This document shows positions 25,166-33,798 of a stretch of DNA of 64,000 nucleotides, one piece after another. Position numbers and translations under genes: made by a program. Source of the stretch: Deminuibacter sp966424055 (GTDB lineage: Bacteria > Bacteroidota > Bacteroidia > Chitinophagales > Chitinophagaceae); the NCBI GenBank assembly GCA_966424055.1, contig CBJLMB010000004.1, forward strand, positions 169,365 through 233,364, in the 5' to 3' direction. Each line of letters opens with the position of its first letter. Within the stretch, counting starts at the first letter, position 1. Under the pieces are notes generated by a model. The model was not told the origin of the DNA, did no database searches, and saw nothing but the letters and a program-made list of their open reading frames with translations.

Positions 25166-25209
25166 AACCAAGGTATGATTGTTTCCATGTTAACAATCAT
25201 ACCTTGGTT
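25166..25209. repeat. Perfect 18-bp inverted repeat (8-nt loop)
   Basis: AACCAAGGTATGATTGTT (25166-25183) and its exact reverse complement (25192-25209) flank eight bases. It starts 12 bp after the barrel-protein stop. The following sequence CGCCTTTTATTTTG is T-rich. It may be a terminator for the barrel gene, but 18 perfect pairs is long for one; a mobile remnant or a regulator site is possible. Confidence 0.6.
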
Positions 25210-25238
25210 CGCCTTTTATTTTGAACAGTATAAAACAA

Positions 25239-25559
25239 ATGCTGATGAATACAATGAGTAAATGGATAACAATGGCAGCACTGCTTTTTTTAGCAGCCTG
25301 TAACAACCAGCAAAAGCAAGCGCAGGCTGATTCAGCAGATTCTGCCGCAACCATGCAGCACAACGCCGGTAATGGTACAGATACCCTGCACCGGTTTAGT
25401 TTATCACTGGTAGATGATCCGAAAGACCTTGTTTGCGGTATGCCCCTGAAAGTGGCACTGGAAGACACGGTGCATTATCAGGGAAAAGTGTATGGCTTCT
25501 GCTCGCAGGAATGCAAGCATAGTTTTCAGCAGAACCCCACCGCTTATGTAAAGAAGTAA
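25239..25559 (+). CDS. YHS-domain lipoprotein
   Basis: A lipoprotein of about 106 residues (lipobox LFLAAC) with a DSADSAATMQHN linker and a C-terminal YHS domain: DPKDLVCGMPLKVALEDTVHYQGKVYGFCSQECKHSFQQNP. The Cys of VCGM and the FCSQEC pair are the family metal-binding residues. YHS domains occur in copper ATPases and heavy-metal handling proteins. Of the ATGs at 25239, 25245 and 25254 the first is used; all give the same mature protein. It is the last gene in the co-directional run and fits the copper theme. Confidence 0.85.
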   Translation: MLMNTMSKWITMAALLFLAACNNQQKQAQADSADSAATMQHNAGNGTDTLHRFSLSLVDDPKDLVCGMPLKVALEDTVHYQGKVYGFCSQECKHSFQQNPTAYVKK

Positions 25560-25609
25560 TCAACCGGGGTTGGCGTTGAACGGGTAGCCGGTTCAGCGTT
25601 AGCCCTGTT

Positions 25610-26121
25610 TTATTGCTTTGTAAAAACAAGGTAATCGCCCATTTTCCAGGCAATACCATCTGTGCTGGTTTCGTAGGTCATTTTGAATGTTCGTTCATCC
25701 AGTTTTTCGTAAATAAAATGCTGGAACAGGATTCCCTTGCCTGCATAGTATTCCTGCGTGGTTAATACCAGTTTACCGTTTTTCCAGCCGTCAGTGGCAA
25801 ACTGCCGGTGCCCATGAAAGTTATCAAATGTATAGGCAAGAAACTGCCCTGTTTGTTTATCGGTACCCAGAAAGAAAAGGCTTTGTACCGGTTAGGCGCT
25901 TCATCGGTATGCTCATACGAAAGCCAGCTGCTGTCCAGTGCCAGTTTAAAGGAAACGCCGGCCGCTATTTTTCTGCCGTTGGCAAAAGCCCCTTCTCCCT
26001 TCCAGTTGCCTGCGAAGAACTGAACCAGCTCATCCGGCAGCCTGCCAGGGTTATCTGCCCTACGGGCAATAGTAGCATATGAAAGCACCGTTAGTAAAAG
26101 CAGTGTAAATAAATATTTCAT
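25610..26121 (-). pseudogene. Frameshifted DUF1579-like exported protein
   Basis: The minus-strand frame starting at ATG 26121 encodes a signal peptide (YLFTLLLLTVLSYATIA) and a conserved start (LPDELVQFFAGNWKGEGAFANG ... SSWLSYEHTDEAPNRYKAFSF), then loses sense and stops at 25762. A second frame carries on the same protein from about 25880: LGTDKQTGQFLAYTFDNFHG, QFATDGWKNGKLVLTTQEYY, TYETSTDGIAWKMGDYLVF, stop at 25610. Joining the two needs a single-base shift in the run CTTTTCTTTC (minus strand, about 25875-25885). The restored protein of about 170 residues resembles small lipocalin/DUF1579-like proteins. Either a true frameshift mutation or a homopolymer sequencing error. Confidence 0.75.
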
Positions 26122-26403
26122 TTTTTATTTCTAAGCTATTAATTATTAAATAAATATGCTTTCCACTCATAAAAAAACAGTAAGTAAAAAGATGAGATAG
26201 ACAAAGAAAACAGGCGCATTTATACAGGTTACCAACTGAAATGTTTATTCAGTTTCATCTTTTGTAAACCTGTTCAGCAACTATTTAACAGATTTTAGCA
26301 GCAACAAAATTTTAAGACACAGTAAAACAGGGATTATCTTAATTATTAAATGAAGTAAATTTCACCAACAATCAAACAATCAATCAATTACACCATTCAT
26401 TTC
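26122..26403. other. Intergenic region, nothing recognised
   Basis: An AT-rich 282-bp gap between two minus-strand genes. It contains no convincing ORF, hairpin or repeat beyond simple A/T-rich stretches. It likely holds the promoter of the frameshifted gene. Confidence 0.4.
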
Positions 26404-27498
26404 TTATTGCGGCAAAGCATCTTTCTCTGTACCGGATAATAACTGCCCTGCCTGCTGCATGATAGTGGTAACGATGTCTGCGGCATGAACCGGCCCTGTT
26501 CTGGCCACAAACTGCCCTGCCCACATAGCCAGGAACTCTTTGTTGTTTTTGCGGAAAGCAGCTTTTCGCATGGCAGCAGTAAGCTGGTTTTGTATGGGGT
26601 ATTCGGCGATATTCAGTCCGGCATTTTCCACCTCGGTGATAAAGCGGTTACGCATGCCCCTGGCCCAGCGGCCGGTAAAGGCCCTGGTAAGTACGGTATC
26701 GGTGTCTGCCGCATGCAGTACAGTTTGTTTATGCAGTTCAGATACACTGCTTTCGGCACAGGTAACAAAAGCAGTACCTACCTGTACCCCCATGGCGCCC
26801 AGCATCAGTGCGGCAGCGGCACCCCTGCCATCGGCAATACCACCGGCGGCTATCACGGGCAGCTGTACGGCATCTGCTACCTGGGGTACAAGCGCCATGG
26901 TACCGATCAGCGGCGGATGGGCTTCATCCAGGAAAGAACCACGGTGGCCGCCGGCTTCCATCCCCTGCGCCACAATAATATCAATGCCTTTATCCTGCAA
27001 CAGTACCGCCTCGCGTACACAGGTGGCGGTACCCATCAGCAGCACACCCTGTGTTTTCAAAGCATGCAGTGCTGCATCGTTCAATACACCGAATGTAAAA
27101 CTCACCAGCTGTATTTTTTCTTTCAGCAGCACTTCTATCTGATCGGCATAGGTGTAAAACTGCATGGCATCTGCCGGTTGTTTCACAAAATCGGTTTCCA
27201 GTTCGGTGTAATACTGTTGCAGCAGTTCCTGCATTTCCTCCAGCTGTATTTTATTGAGCAGGGCGGGAATATTGTGGGCAAACAGGTTTACGGCAAAAGG
27301 TTTATCTGTCAGTTTCTTTACTTCTTGTATCAGTGAGCTGGTGTCGGCGGGTGATAAGCCACCCACCGGAAGAGAACCCAGGCCGCCGGCATTGGAAACG
27401 GCAGCTACCATTTGTGGTGTGGTTACACCCAGCATCGGTGCCTGGATAAAAGGATATTCAATGCCTGTCATTACGGTAAACTGTTTCGGCCATTTCAT
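26404..27498 (-). CDS. Nitronate monooxygenase (2-nitropropane dioxygenase family)
   Basis: A 364-residue flavin enzyme with the TIM-barrel pattern of nitronate monooxygenases: EYPFIQAPMLGVTTPQMVAAVSNAGGLGSLPVG at the N terminus, KPFAVNLFAHNIP, DIIVAQGMEAGGHRGSF (the FMN/substrate histidine region), PVIAAGGIADGRGAAAAL and GAMGVQVGTAFV. These FMN enzymes oxidise alkyl nitronates with oxygen, detoxifying compounds such as propionate-3-nitronate. No linked partner is evident; it is a single-gene unit. Confidence 0.92.
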   Translation of the reverse strand: MKWPKQFTVMTGIEYPFIQAPMLGVTTPQMVAAVSNAGGLGSLPVGGLSPADTSSLIQEVKKLTDKPFAVNLFAHNIPALLNKIQLEEMQELLQQYYTELETDFVKQPADAMQFYTYADQIEVLLKEKIQLVSFTFGVLNDAALHALKTQGVLLMGTATCVREAVLLQDKGIDIIVAQGMEAGGHRGSFLDEAHPPLIGTMALVPQVADAVQLPVIAAGGIADGRGAAAALMLGAMGVQVGTAFVTCAESSVSELHKQTVLHAADTDTVLTRAFTGRWARGMRNRFITEVENAGLNIAEYPIQNQLTAAMRKAAFRKNNKEFLAMWAGQFVARTGPVHAADIVTTIMQQAGQLLSGTEKDALPQ

Positions 27499-27682
27499 CT
27501 GGTAATAATTTTAGTAATGTACATTGCCCTTGCCTTGGCAGCATAGGATACAAAAATAAATGAGATCGCCCAGCCCGGAAGGATATACCTGTTTCATTAC
27601 AGCGATAACTGTATAATTGGTTAGCAGCACTGCGGCGGAAGCGAACTGGCAGTATACATCACCGCCAGGTTTCCGGCACCAT

Positions 27683-27718
27683 AAAAAAAGCAGGTCCCGG
27701 AAGTTCCGGGCCTGCTTT
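27683..27718 (-). terminator. Rho-independent terminator of the SH3/BON gene
   Basis: Stem AAAGCAGG-(T)-CCCGGAA / TTCCGGG-CCTGCTTT with one bulged base; read leftward it is followed by a run of T (complement of A at 27683-27689). It is about 20 bp past the stop of the minus-strand gene at 27739. Confidence 0.75.
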
Positions 27719-27738
27719 GTTATTATTCGCATTGAGTA

Positions 27739-28158
27739 TTACTGTACGGTGAGGTATTGGGCAGAAGCATATCCTTCGCTGCCACCGTCTGTTTTAATCA
27801 GCCACCACTGATCATTGGTTTTGCTGATCAGGGTAACAATTTCCCCATGTGCGGCCTTGCCAATGATAGGTTGATCGGTTCCGGGCCCTTTACGGATGTT
27901 CAGGTTGGTGGATTCGGTGCTTACGGTCGCTTTTGCACCGGCAGCCATGGCTGCCACATCCACATTCAGTACCAGGTCGCCGGAGCGGTAATCGGGGTCC
28001 AGCTTGTTGTAGATATCCCAGAGGTTATCTTTTACGGTACCGGTGGGTGCAACACCATCAATATACAGTACATTATCCTGTTCGCGCACCTGCAGATTGG
28101 TTACACCGCCGGCGGTGGCCGCATCAATCAGTTCTTTGTATTTATCCTGTAATGCCAT
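27739..28158 (-). CDS. Cytosolic BON-like/SH3b protein
   Basis: A 139-residue protein without a signal peptide. The N-terminal half (KYKELIDAATAGGVTNLQVREQDNVLYIDGVAPTGTVKDNLWDIY) resembles a BON/LysM-associated module. The C-terminal half is a bacterial SH3 domain (STNLNIRKGPGTDQPIIGKAAHGEIVTLISKTNDQWWLIKT, YASAQYLTV). It lies 10 bp downstream of the two-BON lipoprotein gene, so the two form an operon. Role unknown; envelope or peptide-binding functions are typical of SH3b domains. Confidence 0.82.
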   Translation of the reverse strand: MALQDKYKELIDAATAGGVTNLQVREQDNVLYIDGVAPTGTVKDNLWDIYNKLDPDYRSGDLVLNVDVAAMAAGAKATVSTESTNLNIRKGPGTDQPIIGKAAHGEIVTLISKTNDQWWLIKTDGGSEGYASAQYLTVQ

Positions 28159-28168
28159 ACGGCCTCCT

Positions 28169-28675
28169 TTATTTTATGGTTAAATTGTTATTGATCTTTT
28201 TAGGTTTGAGGGAGTTCAGCGCCATCATGAGTTTCTGCAGGCTGGCACGTTTGATCTCTCCGGTAAGGGTAATTTCGCCATTGGCCACATCGGCTTTCAC
28301 ACCGGGAAAATCTTTTACTGCATCGCGTACGCCTGTTTTCAGCGCATCGTCAGCAGCGATCTCTACCGGAGCCGGACCACTGGGTGCAGGAGCTGCGATA
28401 TGGATATTGTTTACCACGCTCTTTACCCCTTTGATATCTTTCAATGCCTGTTCTGCATGGGTTTTACAGGCATCATCAGGGCATTCGCCATCTAATGTTA
28501 CCACACCATCTTTAACAGAAACATTAACGTGCGATAACCCTGCGTCAGAAGCAGCTTTCTGGGTAATAGCAGCCTGGATATCACTGTCTTTAGGTTTGCC
28601 CGAACAGGCACTGAAGAAGATACCGGCACACATAATGGCAGCAAGTGCCGGCAACTTAACATGGAGTTTTTTCAT
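28169..28675 (-). CDS. Lipoprotein with two BON domains
   Basis: A 168-residue lipoprotein (lipobox FFSAC). Residues 30-95 form a first BON domain (DSDIQAAITQKAASDAGLSHVNVSVKDGVVTLDGECPDD, IKGVKSVVNNIHI) and residues 105-165 a second (LKTGVRDAVKDFPGVKADVANGEITLTGEIKRASLQKLMMALNSL). They are joined by a short Pro/Ala linker. BON domains bind phospholipid or associate with the envelope, as in E. coli OsmY and DolP. It is co-transcribed with the downstream SH3b gene. Confidence 0.88.
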   Translation of the reverse strand: MKKLHVKLPALAAIMCAGIFFSACSGKPKDSDIQAAITQKAASDAGLSHVNVSVKDGVVTLDGECPDDACKTHAEQALKDIKGVKSVVNNIHIAAPAPSGPAPVEIAADDALKTGVRDAVKDFPGVKADVANGEITLTGEIKRASLQKLMMALNSLKPKKINNNLTIK

Positions 28676-28776
28676 ACATGCGAAAGTTTAGGTTTTGGTT
28701 TTAACAGAAAATATCGTGCCATCACCTGTGTTCGCAGGCAGAGCTAACATTCATTTCATTCCCGCCACAGCCTGCA

Positions 28777-31236
28777 TCACTCGGTTCGCAGGCTTTTTAC
28801 CGGGCTGGTCATGGCCGCCCTTACAGCCTGGAAGCAAAGGGTGCAAAAGGCGATCAAAAGCGCTAAAACAGTGGTGATAACAAATACCAGCCAGCTGATA
28901 TGTATCTGGTAGGCGAAATCCTGCAGCCATTTGTTCATGATCAGCCAGGCCAGTGGCGATGCTATCAACACCGCGATGATCACCAGCTTCAGAAAATCTT
29001 TTGAGAGCAGGATGATAATACTTGTTATACTCGCCCCCAGTACTTTGCGTACGCCTATTTCTTTGGTACGCTGTTCTGCACTAAAGGTGGCCAATCCAAA
29101 TATACCAAGGCAGGAAATAAGGATAGCGATCACCGTAAAATAATTCACCAGTGCATACAGCCGGTTCTCCGCTTCGTAATTGCTCTGGAAATCGGCATCG
29201 AGAAAGCTGTATTCAAACGGCTCACCAGCCATTGTTTTTTGCCAGATAGCACTGATATCGGCAAGCAGCCCACCCGGATCGCCGGCAGCGGTATGCACAA
29301 TAAGGTAGTTGATGGACCCGGGATTTCGGGTGAGTAAAAAACTATAAGGACTGATACGCATATGCAGGTCTTCAAAATGAAAATCTTTGACCACACCGAT
29401 AACAGTGAAAGCATGCTGTACTTCATTCTTGTTGTAATAAATACGGCTGCCAATGGCTTTTTCAGGAGAAGTAAAGCCCAGTTGGCGCACAGCTTCTTGA
29501 TTAATGATAATAGACTGGAGTGTATCGCCAGGAAATGCCGGTGAAAACTGCCGTCCGGCCACCAGTGGGATAGAAAGGGTTTGCATCCAGCCGGCATCTA
29601 CCCAGTTGCGGTGCAGTTGTTTGGCATCGGCCATGCCCTGGCCGTCGCGGTAAAAATTATTGTCGCTGATATTGTGCAATCCCGGATAATACATACAAGC
29701 CCCTGCCGATACAACCTGTGCATGCCGTTCTATGGCTGTTTTCAGTACAGCATAATTGTTTTTTGCCCGTTCGCTGCGCAACGGTATCACCAGCTGGTGA
29801 TCGCGGATAAAACCCAGGTCGGCCCGGCGCAGGTAACGCATTTGTCCTGCCATCACTGCAGAGGCTACGATCAGGGTCACTGACACCACAAACTGGAATA
29901 CCACCAGTATTTTTCTGAGAGAAACAGCTGCCAGCGAATTTGCAAAGCGGCCTTTCAGCACTTTTACCGGTTTAAAAGACGACAGGTACAGGGCAGGATA
30001 ACTGCCGGCAAACAACCCCGTTACAATAGCCAGTAACAGGAAACCGCCAAGCAGCCCGGCATTCTGCGAAAAAGAAAAACTGATCGTACGTCCTGCAATA
30101 TGATTGAACAATGGAAGCAGGGCCGATGTAAAGCCCAGGGAAAACATGAAAGCCAGTAAAGTGAGCAATACCGATTCGCCCAGGAACTGCGTGACAAGGG
30201 CATTTTTTCCTGCACCCAGTACTTTACGGATGCCCACTTCGGCAGAGCGCCTGGAAGAGCGTGCGGTAGAAAGGTTCATGAAATTGATACAGGCAATAAG
30301 CAAGGTGAACAGCGCAATAGAAGCCAGCAGGTATAAATAAGTGGTGCTGCCCGTTGCTGTAACATTCTGCTGAATGGCAGTGTACAGGTGAATGTTTTTT
30401 ACCGGTACCAGGAACAGCCGTTTGTAAATACCCATTTGCTGCAGGTCGTTTTCGGCATATTTATGTATAAATGCGGGCAGCTTTGCTTCCAGCTTTCTGG
30501 CATTGGTACCGCGTTTTAATTTGAGATAGGTATAACACATGTTGTCGGTAGCAAAATTGCTGGCTTCTTTTTTTATATACGCCTCCACATCTCCCCCGCT
30601 GATGCTCATAAAAAAACGGCCATCGATATGTGAGGGTGCTGCTACCGGTTTAAATACACCTGTCACCAGGAAATCATGCTCACCATTGGTATTGCTACTG
30701 ATATGGATGGTTTTATTCAGTGCGGGCTGATCATGAAAAAGTTTCTTTGCAAGCGCTTCTGTCAGCACCACGCTGTTGGGCCGTGTAAGCGCTGCCGCTG
30801 CACTGCCTTCAGTGAACTGGTAGGTGAACAGCCGGAAAAAACCGGGATCTGCGAGGTAACCGCCTGTTTCATAGAAAGCATTTTTTTCTTTTCCATCATT
30901 GTTGTATTGCAGCAGAGTTTTGTCTTCATCGTATAAGTTGATAAGTCTGGCAGCATCTGTTATTTCAGGGAATTCCTGTTTCAATGCCTGGGCATAGGGT
31001 GCAGAAATACGGGCCTGCCTGCCGGTGGCACTGCCTTTTTGTTCAAATACAATACCCAGTTGATACAGCAGGTCTGCATCTTTATGGTAGTGATCGTACC
31101 CGGTTTCATAATGCAGGTAAAGTGCGATGAGCAGGCAGCAGGTGAACCCGAGTGAAAGCCCGAAAAGGTTGATGAAAGAAAAAATTTTATTCTTCATCAG
31201 GTTACGCCAGGCTATTTTAAAATAGTTGAACAACAT
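28777..31236 (-). CDS. MacB/FtsX-type ABC transporter permease
   Basis: An 819-residue permease of the MacB-like type common in Bacteroidota: an N-terminal span after IAWRNLMKNKIFSFINLFGLSLGF, a large periplasmic domain (about 45-280), three spans with RRSAEVGIRKVLGAGK, a second periplasmic domain, and three final spans with EQRTKEIGVRKVLGAS. The doubled GIRKVLGA/GVRKVLGA motifs mark two FtsX modules. No ATPase is adjacent, which is usual for this subfamily. ATG 31236 (MLFNYFKIAWRN) is preferred; the longer frame has 54 unlikely residues. Export of antimicrobials or lipoproteins is the family function; substrate unknown. Confidence 0.9.
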   Translation of the reverse strand: MLFNYFKIAWRNLMKNKIFSFINLFGLSLGFTCCLLIALYLHYETGYDHYHKDADLLYQLGIVFEQKGSATGRQARISAPYAQALKQEFPEITDAARLINLYDEDKTLLQYNNDGKEKNAFYETGGYLADPGFFRLFTYQFTEGSAAAALTRPNSVVLTEALAKKLFHDQPALNKTIHISSNTNGEHDFLVTGVFKPVAAPSHIDGRFFMSISGGDVEAYIKKEASNFATDNMCYTYLKLKRGTNARKLEAKLPAFIHKYAENDLQQMGIYKRLFLVPVKNIHLYTAIQQNVTATGSTTYLYLLASIALFTLLIACINFMNLSTARSSRRSAEVGIRKVLGAGKNALVTQFLGESVLLTLLAFMFSLGFTSALLPLFNHIAGRTISFSFSQNAGLLGGFLLLAIVTGLFAGSYPALYLSSFKPVKVLKGRFANSLAAVSLRKILVVFQFVVSVTLIVASAVMAGQMRYLRRADLGFIRDHQLVIPLRSERAKNNYAVLKTAIERHAQVVSAGACMYYPGLHNISDNNFYRDGQGMADAKQLHRNWVDAGWMQTLSIPLVAGRQFSPAFPGDTLQSIIINQEAVRQLGFTSPEKAIGSRIYYNKNEVQHAFTVIGVVKDFHFEDLHMRISPYSFLLTRNPGSINYLIVHTAAGDPGGLLADISAIWQKTMAGEPFEYSFLDADFQSNYEAENRLYALVNYFTVIAILISCLGIFGLATFSAEQRTKEIGVRKVLGASITSIIILLSKDFLKLVIIAVLIASPLAWLIMNKWLQDFAYQIHISWLVFVITTVLALLIAFCTLCFQAVRAAMTSPVKSLRTE

Positions 31237-31570
31237 TTTTGCTGTTTTAATCAGGAACAAAGGCTTCAACACGGGTATTACTTGTTTGCTCTCTAAAAAC
31301 ACACCAGATTGTAAAATAATGAAGCACAAGAGGTTACTTTTTTGAACGGGTAAAACATTGTTCTGTTTTGATATAGTTTTTGTGCGCTTTCGATACAAAA
31401 TGATACAAGTGTTAACAGGCCTTATTTTCAGCAGGTATCAACAGGCAGGGATGCGGCGGGCAGGCATGTTGTACATAGATAAGCAGTGCATAATTGTGCC
31501 GGAGGCATGTTCCGCCAAACATTCTGTCCGGTTCTCCGTTATTGAAGGCAAAATGTTTATTTTGGTTATG
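31237..31570. other. Divergent intergenic region
   Basis: A 334-bp region between divergent ABC-permease and PQQ-dehydrogenase genes. It contains a small direct repeat, GATACAAAATGATACAAGTG (31389-31408). No RNA gene or strong hairpin was recognised. The open frame across it appears to be non-coding extension of the dehydrogenase frame. Confidence 0.4.
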
Positions 31571-33136
31571 ATGAAAAGGTTTACGGCAGGATGGTTCTTT
31601 TTGTGGTGTTTTTCTTTGTCAGGCGCTATGGCGCAAACAGTAACTGGCCCGCGTGGTGAAATGTTTGGGCTGCATGTGGTGGCCGATCACCTGAGTGATC
31701 CCTGGAGCATTACCTATGGGCCCGACCAGTGGTTATGGATAACAGAAGCCAAAGGTTACCGGGTAAGCCGGATCAACCCGCGCACAGGTGAAAAAAAACT
31801 ATTGCTCGATCTCAATACAGCTAAAAATTTTCTCCGCTACGATAAAATACCGGATGAAACAGACGGAGGCAAACCATTTCCGCAGGGCGGGTTAATGGGT
31901 CTTGCGCTGCACCCTCAACTGCTGCAGGGAAAGCCCTATGTTTACCTGGCATATATCTGGCATTTTGCCGGCGCCGACAGCACGGGCAATGGTTGCAGGG
32001 AAAATTATGGCGGCTGTTTTTTTACCACGCGTGTACTGCGTTATGAATATGATGTGCATACACAAACCCTGCTCCGGCCGGTCATCATCTGCGATACCAT
32101 CCCCGGCAGCAACGACCACAATGCAGGCCGGTTGCTGATAGCACCGGAGAAAGACAGGTATTATCTTTTTTATTCGGTGGGTGATATGGGTGCCGGCCAG
32201 TATGATAATGCAGGCCGCCCTAATCATGCACAACAGACCGGATCATATGAAGGCAAGATCCTGCGTTTTCATACCGAGCCGGATGCCGATACCGGCCGTT
32301 ATGATAAATGGATACCCAACGACAATCCTTTTTCTTCCCCCCAACAGCAGAGTGCCGTGTGGAGCTATGGTCACCGCAATGCCCAGGGGCTGGCCTATGG
32401 CATTGTTGCGGGTACGGGCAGGATCTATTCCAGCGAGCATGGCCCTTTTTCTGATGATGAGATCAATATTATCGAAAAAGGAAAAAACTATGGGCACCCG
32501 CTGGTGATCGGTTATAACGATGACAATTATAATGGGCTGGCTGCAGGGGTAACCAGCCATACAAGCCTGCCCGGTGTATGGCACACTTCCTATCCTTTTA
32601 TCAACAGCGAGCATGCGGCGGTGCAGGCGATCGGCAATGCAGTTTACCGCGACCCTATCAAAAGCCTCTATCCTACCGGTCATGCATTTCTGCAACAGCT
32701 TTTCACCACACTGCGCGACAGTGCAGATGGCAATCCTGCATGGCCATCAGAGGCGCCCAGCAGTATCGCTGTATATCATGCGGATGCTATTCCCGGCTGG
32801 AAGAATGCCTTACTGGTTACCACGCTCAAAGGCGGCAAGCTTATCCGCCTGCAACTGAATGCCAGGGGCGACGGCATTACAGGCGATACCATCAATTATT
32901 TTGAAGCCCCTGTACGGTACAGGGATATTGCCATAGCGCCCGATGGGCGAAGGCTTTACCTGGCGGTAGACAGCATCATGGTCAGCTCAGGCCCTACCAG
33001 CATGCACCCGGGCGCCAGTATCAGCCGTGGCAGTATCATTGAATTCACTTATCTCAGCGGTGGCCAGCCTATCCGCAGCATACCACGGCCTGTAAAGGAG
33101 ATCATGGCACCCGCTTCTTTACGCAGGAAAGAATAA
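31571..33136 (+). CDS. PQQ-dependent sugar dehydrogenase (glucose/sorbosone dehydrogenase family)
   Basis: A secreted beta-propeller protein of about 521 residues. After a signal peptide (AGWFFLWCFSLSGAMA) come propeller segments typical of soluble PQQ glucose dehydrogenase relatives: LSDPWSITYGPDQWLWITEA, PFPQGGLMGLALHPQLL, SNDHNAGRLLIAPEKDRYYLFYSVGDMG, YEGKILRFHTEPDADTG, VWSYGHRNAQGLAYG, YSSEHGPFSDDEINIIEKGKNYGHP. These carry the PQQ and catalytic-histidine regions. It would oxidise sugars in the periplasm. Several ATGs are close together (31553, 31568, 31571); the last leaves a clean signal peptide. Confidence 0.9.
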   Translation: MKRFTAGWFFLWCFSLSGAMAQTVTGPRGEMFGLHVVADHLSDPWSITYGPDQWLWITEAKGYRVSRINPRTGEKKLLLDLNTAKNFLRYDKIPDETDGGKPFPQGGLMGLALHPQLLQGKPYVYLAYIWHFAGADSTGNGCRENYGGCFFTTRVLRYEYDVHTQTLLRPVIICDTIPGSNDHNAGRLLIAPEKDRYYLFYSVGDMGAGQYDNAGRPNHAQQTGSYEGKILRFHTEPDADTGRYDKWIPNDNPFSSPQQQSAVWSYGHRNAQGLAYGIVAGTGRIYSSEHGPFSDDEINIIEKGKNYGHPLVIGYNDDNYNGLAAGVTSHTSLPGVWHTSYPFINSEHAAVQAIGNAVYRDPIKSLYPTGHAFLQQLFTTLRDSADGNPAWPSEAPSSIAVYHADAIPGWKNALLVTTLKGGKLIRLQLNARGDGITGDTINYFEAPVRYRDIAIAPDGRRLYLAVDSIMVSSGPTSMHPGASISRGSIIEFTYLSGGQPIRSIPRPVKEIMAPASLRRKE

Positions 33137-33298
33137 GCATCGCGGCCAGGCTGCCGCAGGTGATACAAAAACATTTTCTTCTTGATTTGTTTTACCTTGC
33201 TATACCATTGACTGTGCAGCCGGGATTCACCGGCTAATAAAATAATAAGCAAGGATGGAAACAGCTATCCATTCTTTGTAAAAAACAAGGATGAACGG

Positions 33299-33682
33299 AT
33301 GAAAGACTTTAAAAAATACTATATCCTGCCGGTAGAACCGGAAGAAGTGTATATGGCCCTGACCAATCCTGTTACCATCCGGCTATGGACAGGCGAACCG
33401 GCAGAGATGTCTACCGAGCCTGGTTCGGAATTTTCTTTATGGGATGGCAGCATTGTGGGAAAGAACCTGGAGTTTGTACCCGGTAAAAAAATAGTACAGC
33501 AATGGTATTTTGGCGACCAGGAAGCAGATTCCATCGTTACCATCCTGCTGCACCCGCATAAAAAAGGTACATCTGTAGAGTTGCGGCATACCAATATCCC
33601 CGACAGTGAATATGAAGATATTACAGACGGATGGGACCATACCTATTTCGCTTCACTGGATGAATTTTATGAAGAGGAATAA
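33299..33682 (+). CDS. SRPBCC/AHSA1-domain protein
   Basis: A 127-residue single START-like domain: KYYILPVEPEEVYMALTNPVTIRLWTGEPAEMSTEPGSEFSLWDGSIVGKNLEFVPGKKIVQQWYF, TSVELRHTNIPDSEYEDITDGWDHTYFASLDEF. This is the activator-of-Hsp90-like SRPBCC family, which binds hydrophobic ligands or assists proteins. It is shorter by one helix than average but complete. No partner gene is evident. Confidence 0.88.
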   Translation: MKDFKKYYILPVEPEEVYMALTNPVTIRLWTGEPAEMSTEPGSEFSLWDGSIVGKNLEFVPGKKIVQQWYFGDQEADSIVTILLHPHKKGTSVELRHTNIPDSEYEDITDGWDHTYFASLDEFYEEE

Positions 33683-33798
33683 CAGGTAAATACCCAGCTA
33701 TCCTGCATGGTGATATTTCCTTTTATTTCTTTGCATGTATTCTCACGGCAATAACCGGCAGGTGCATACCAGGCCATCGAAAAGAAAATTATAAACAG

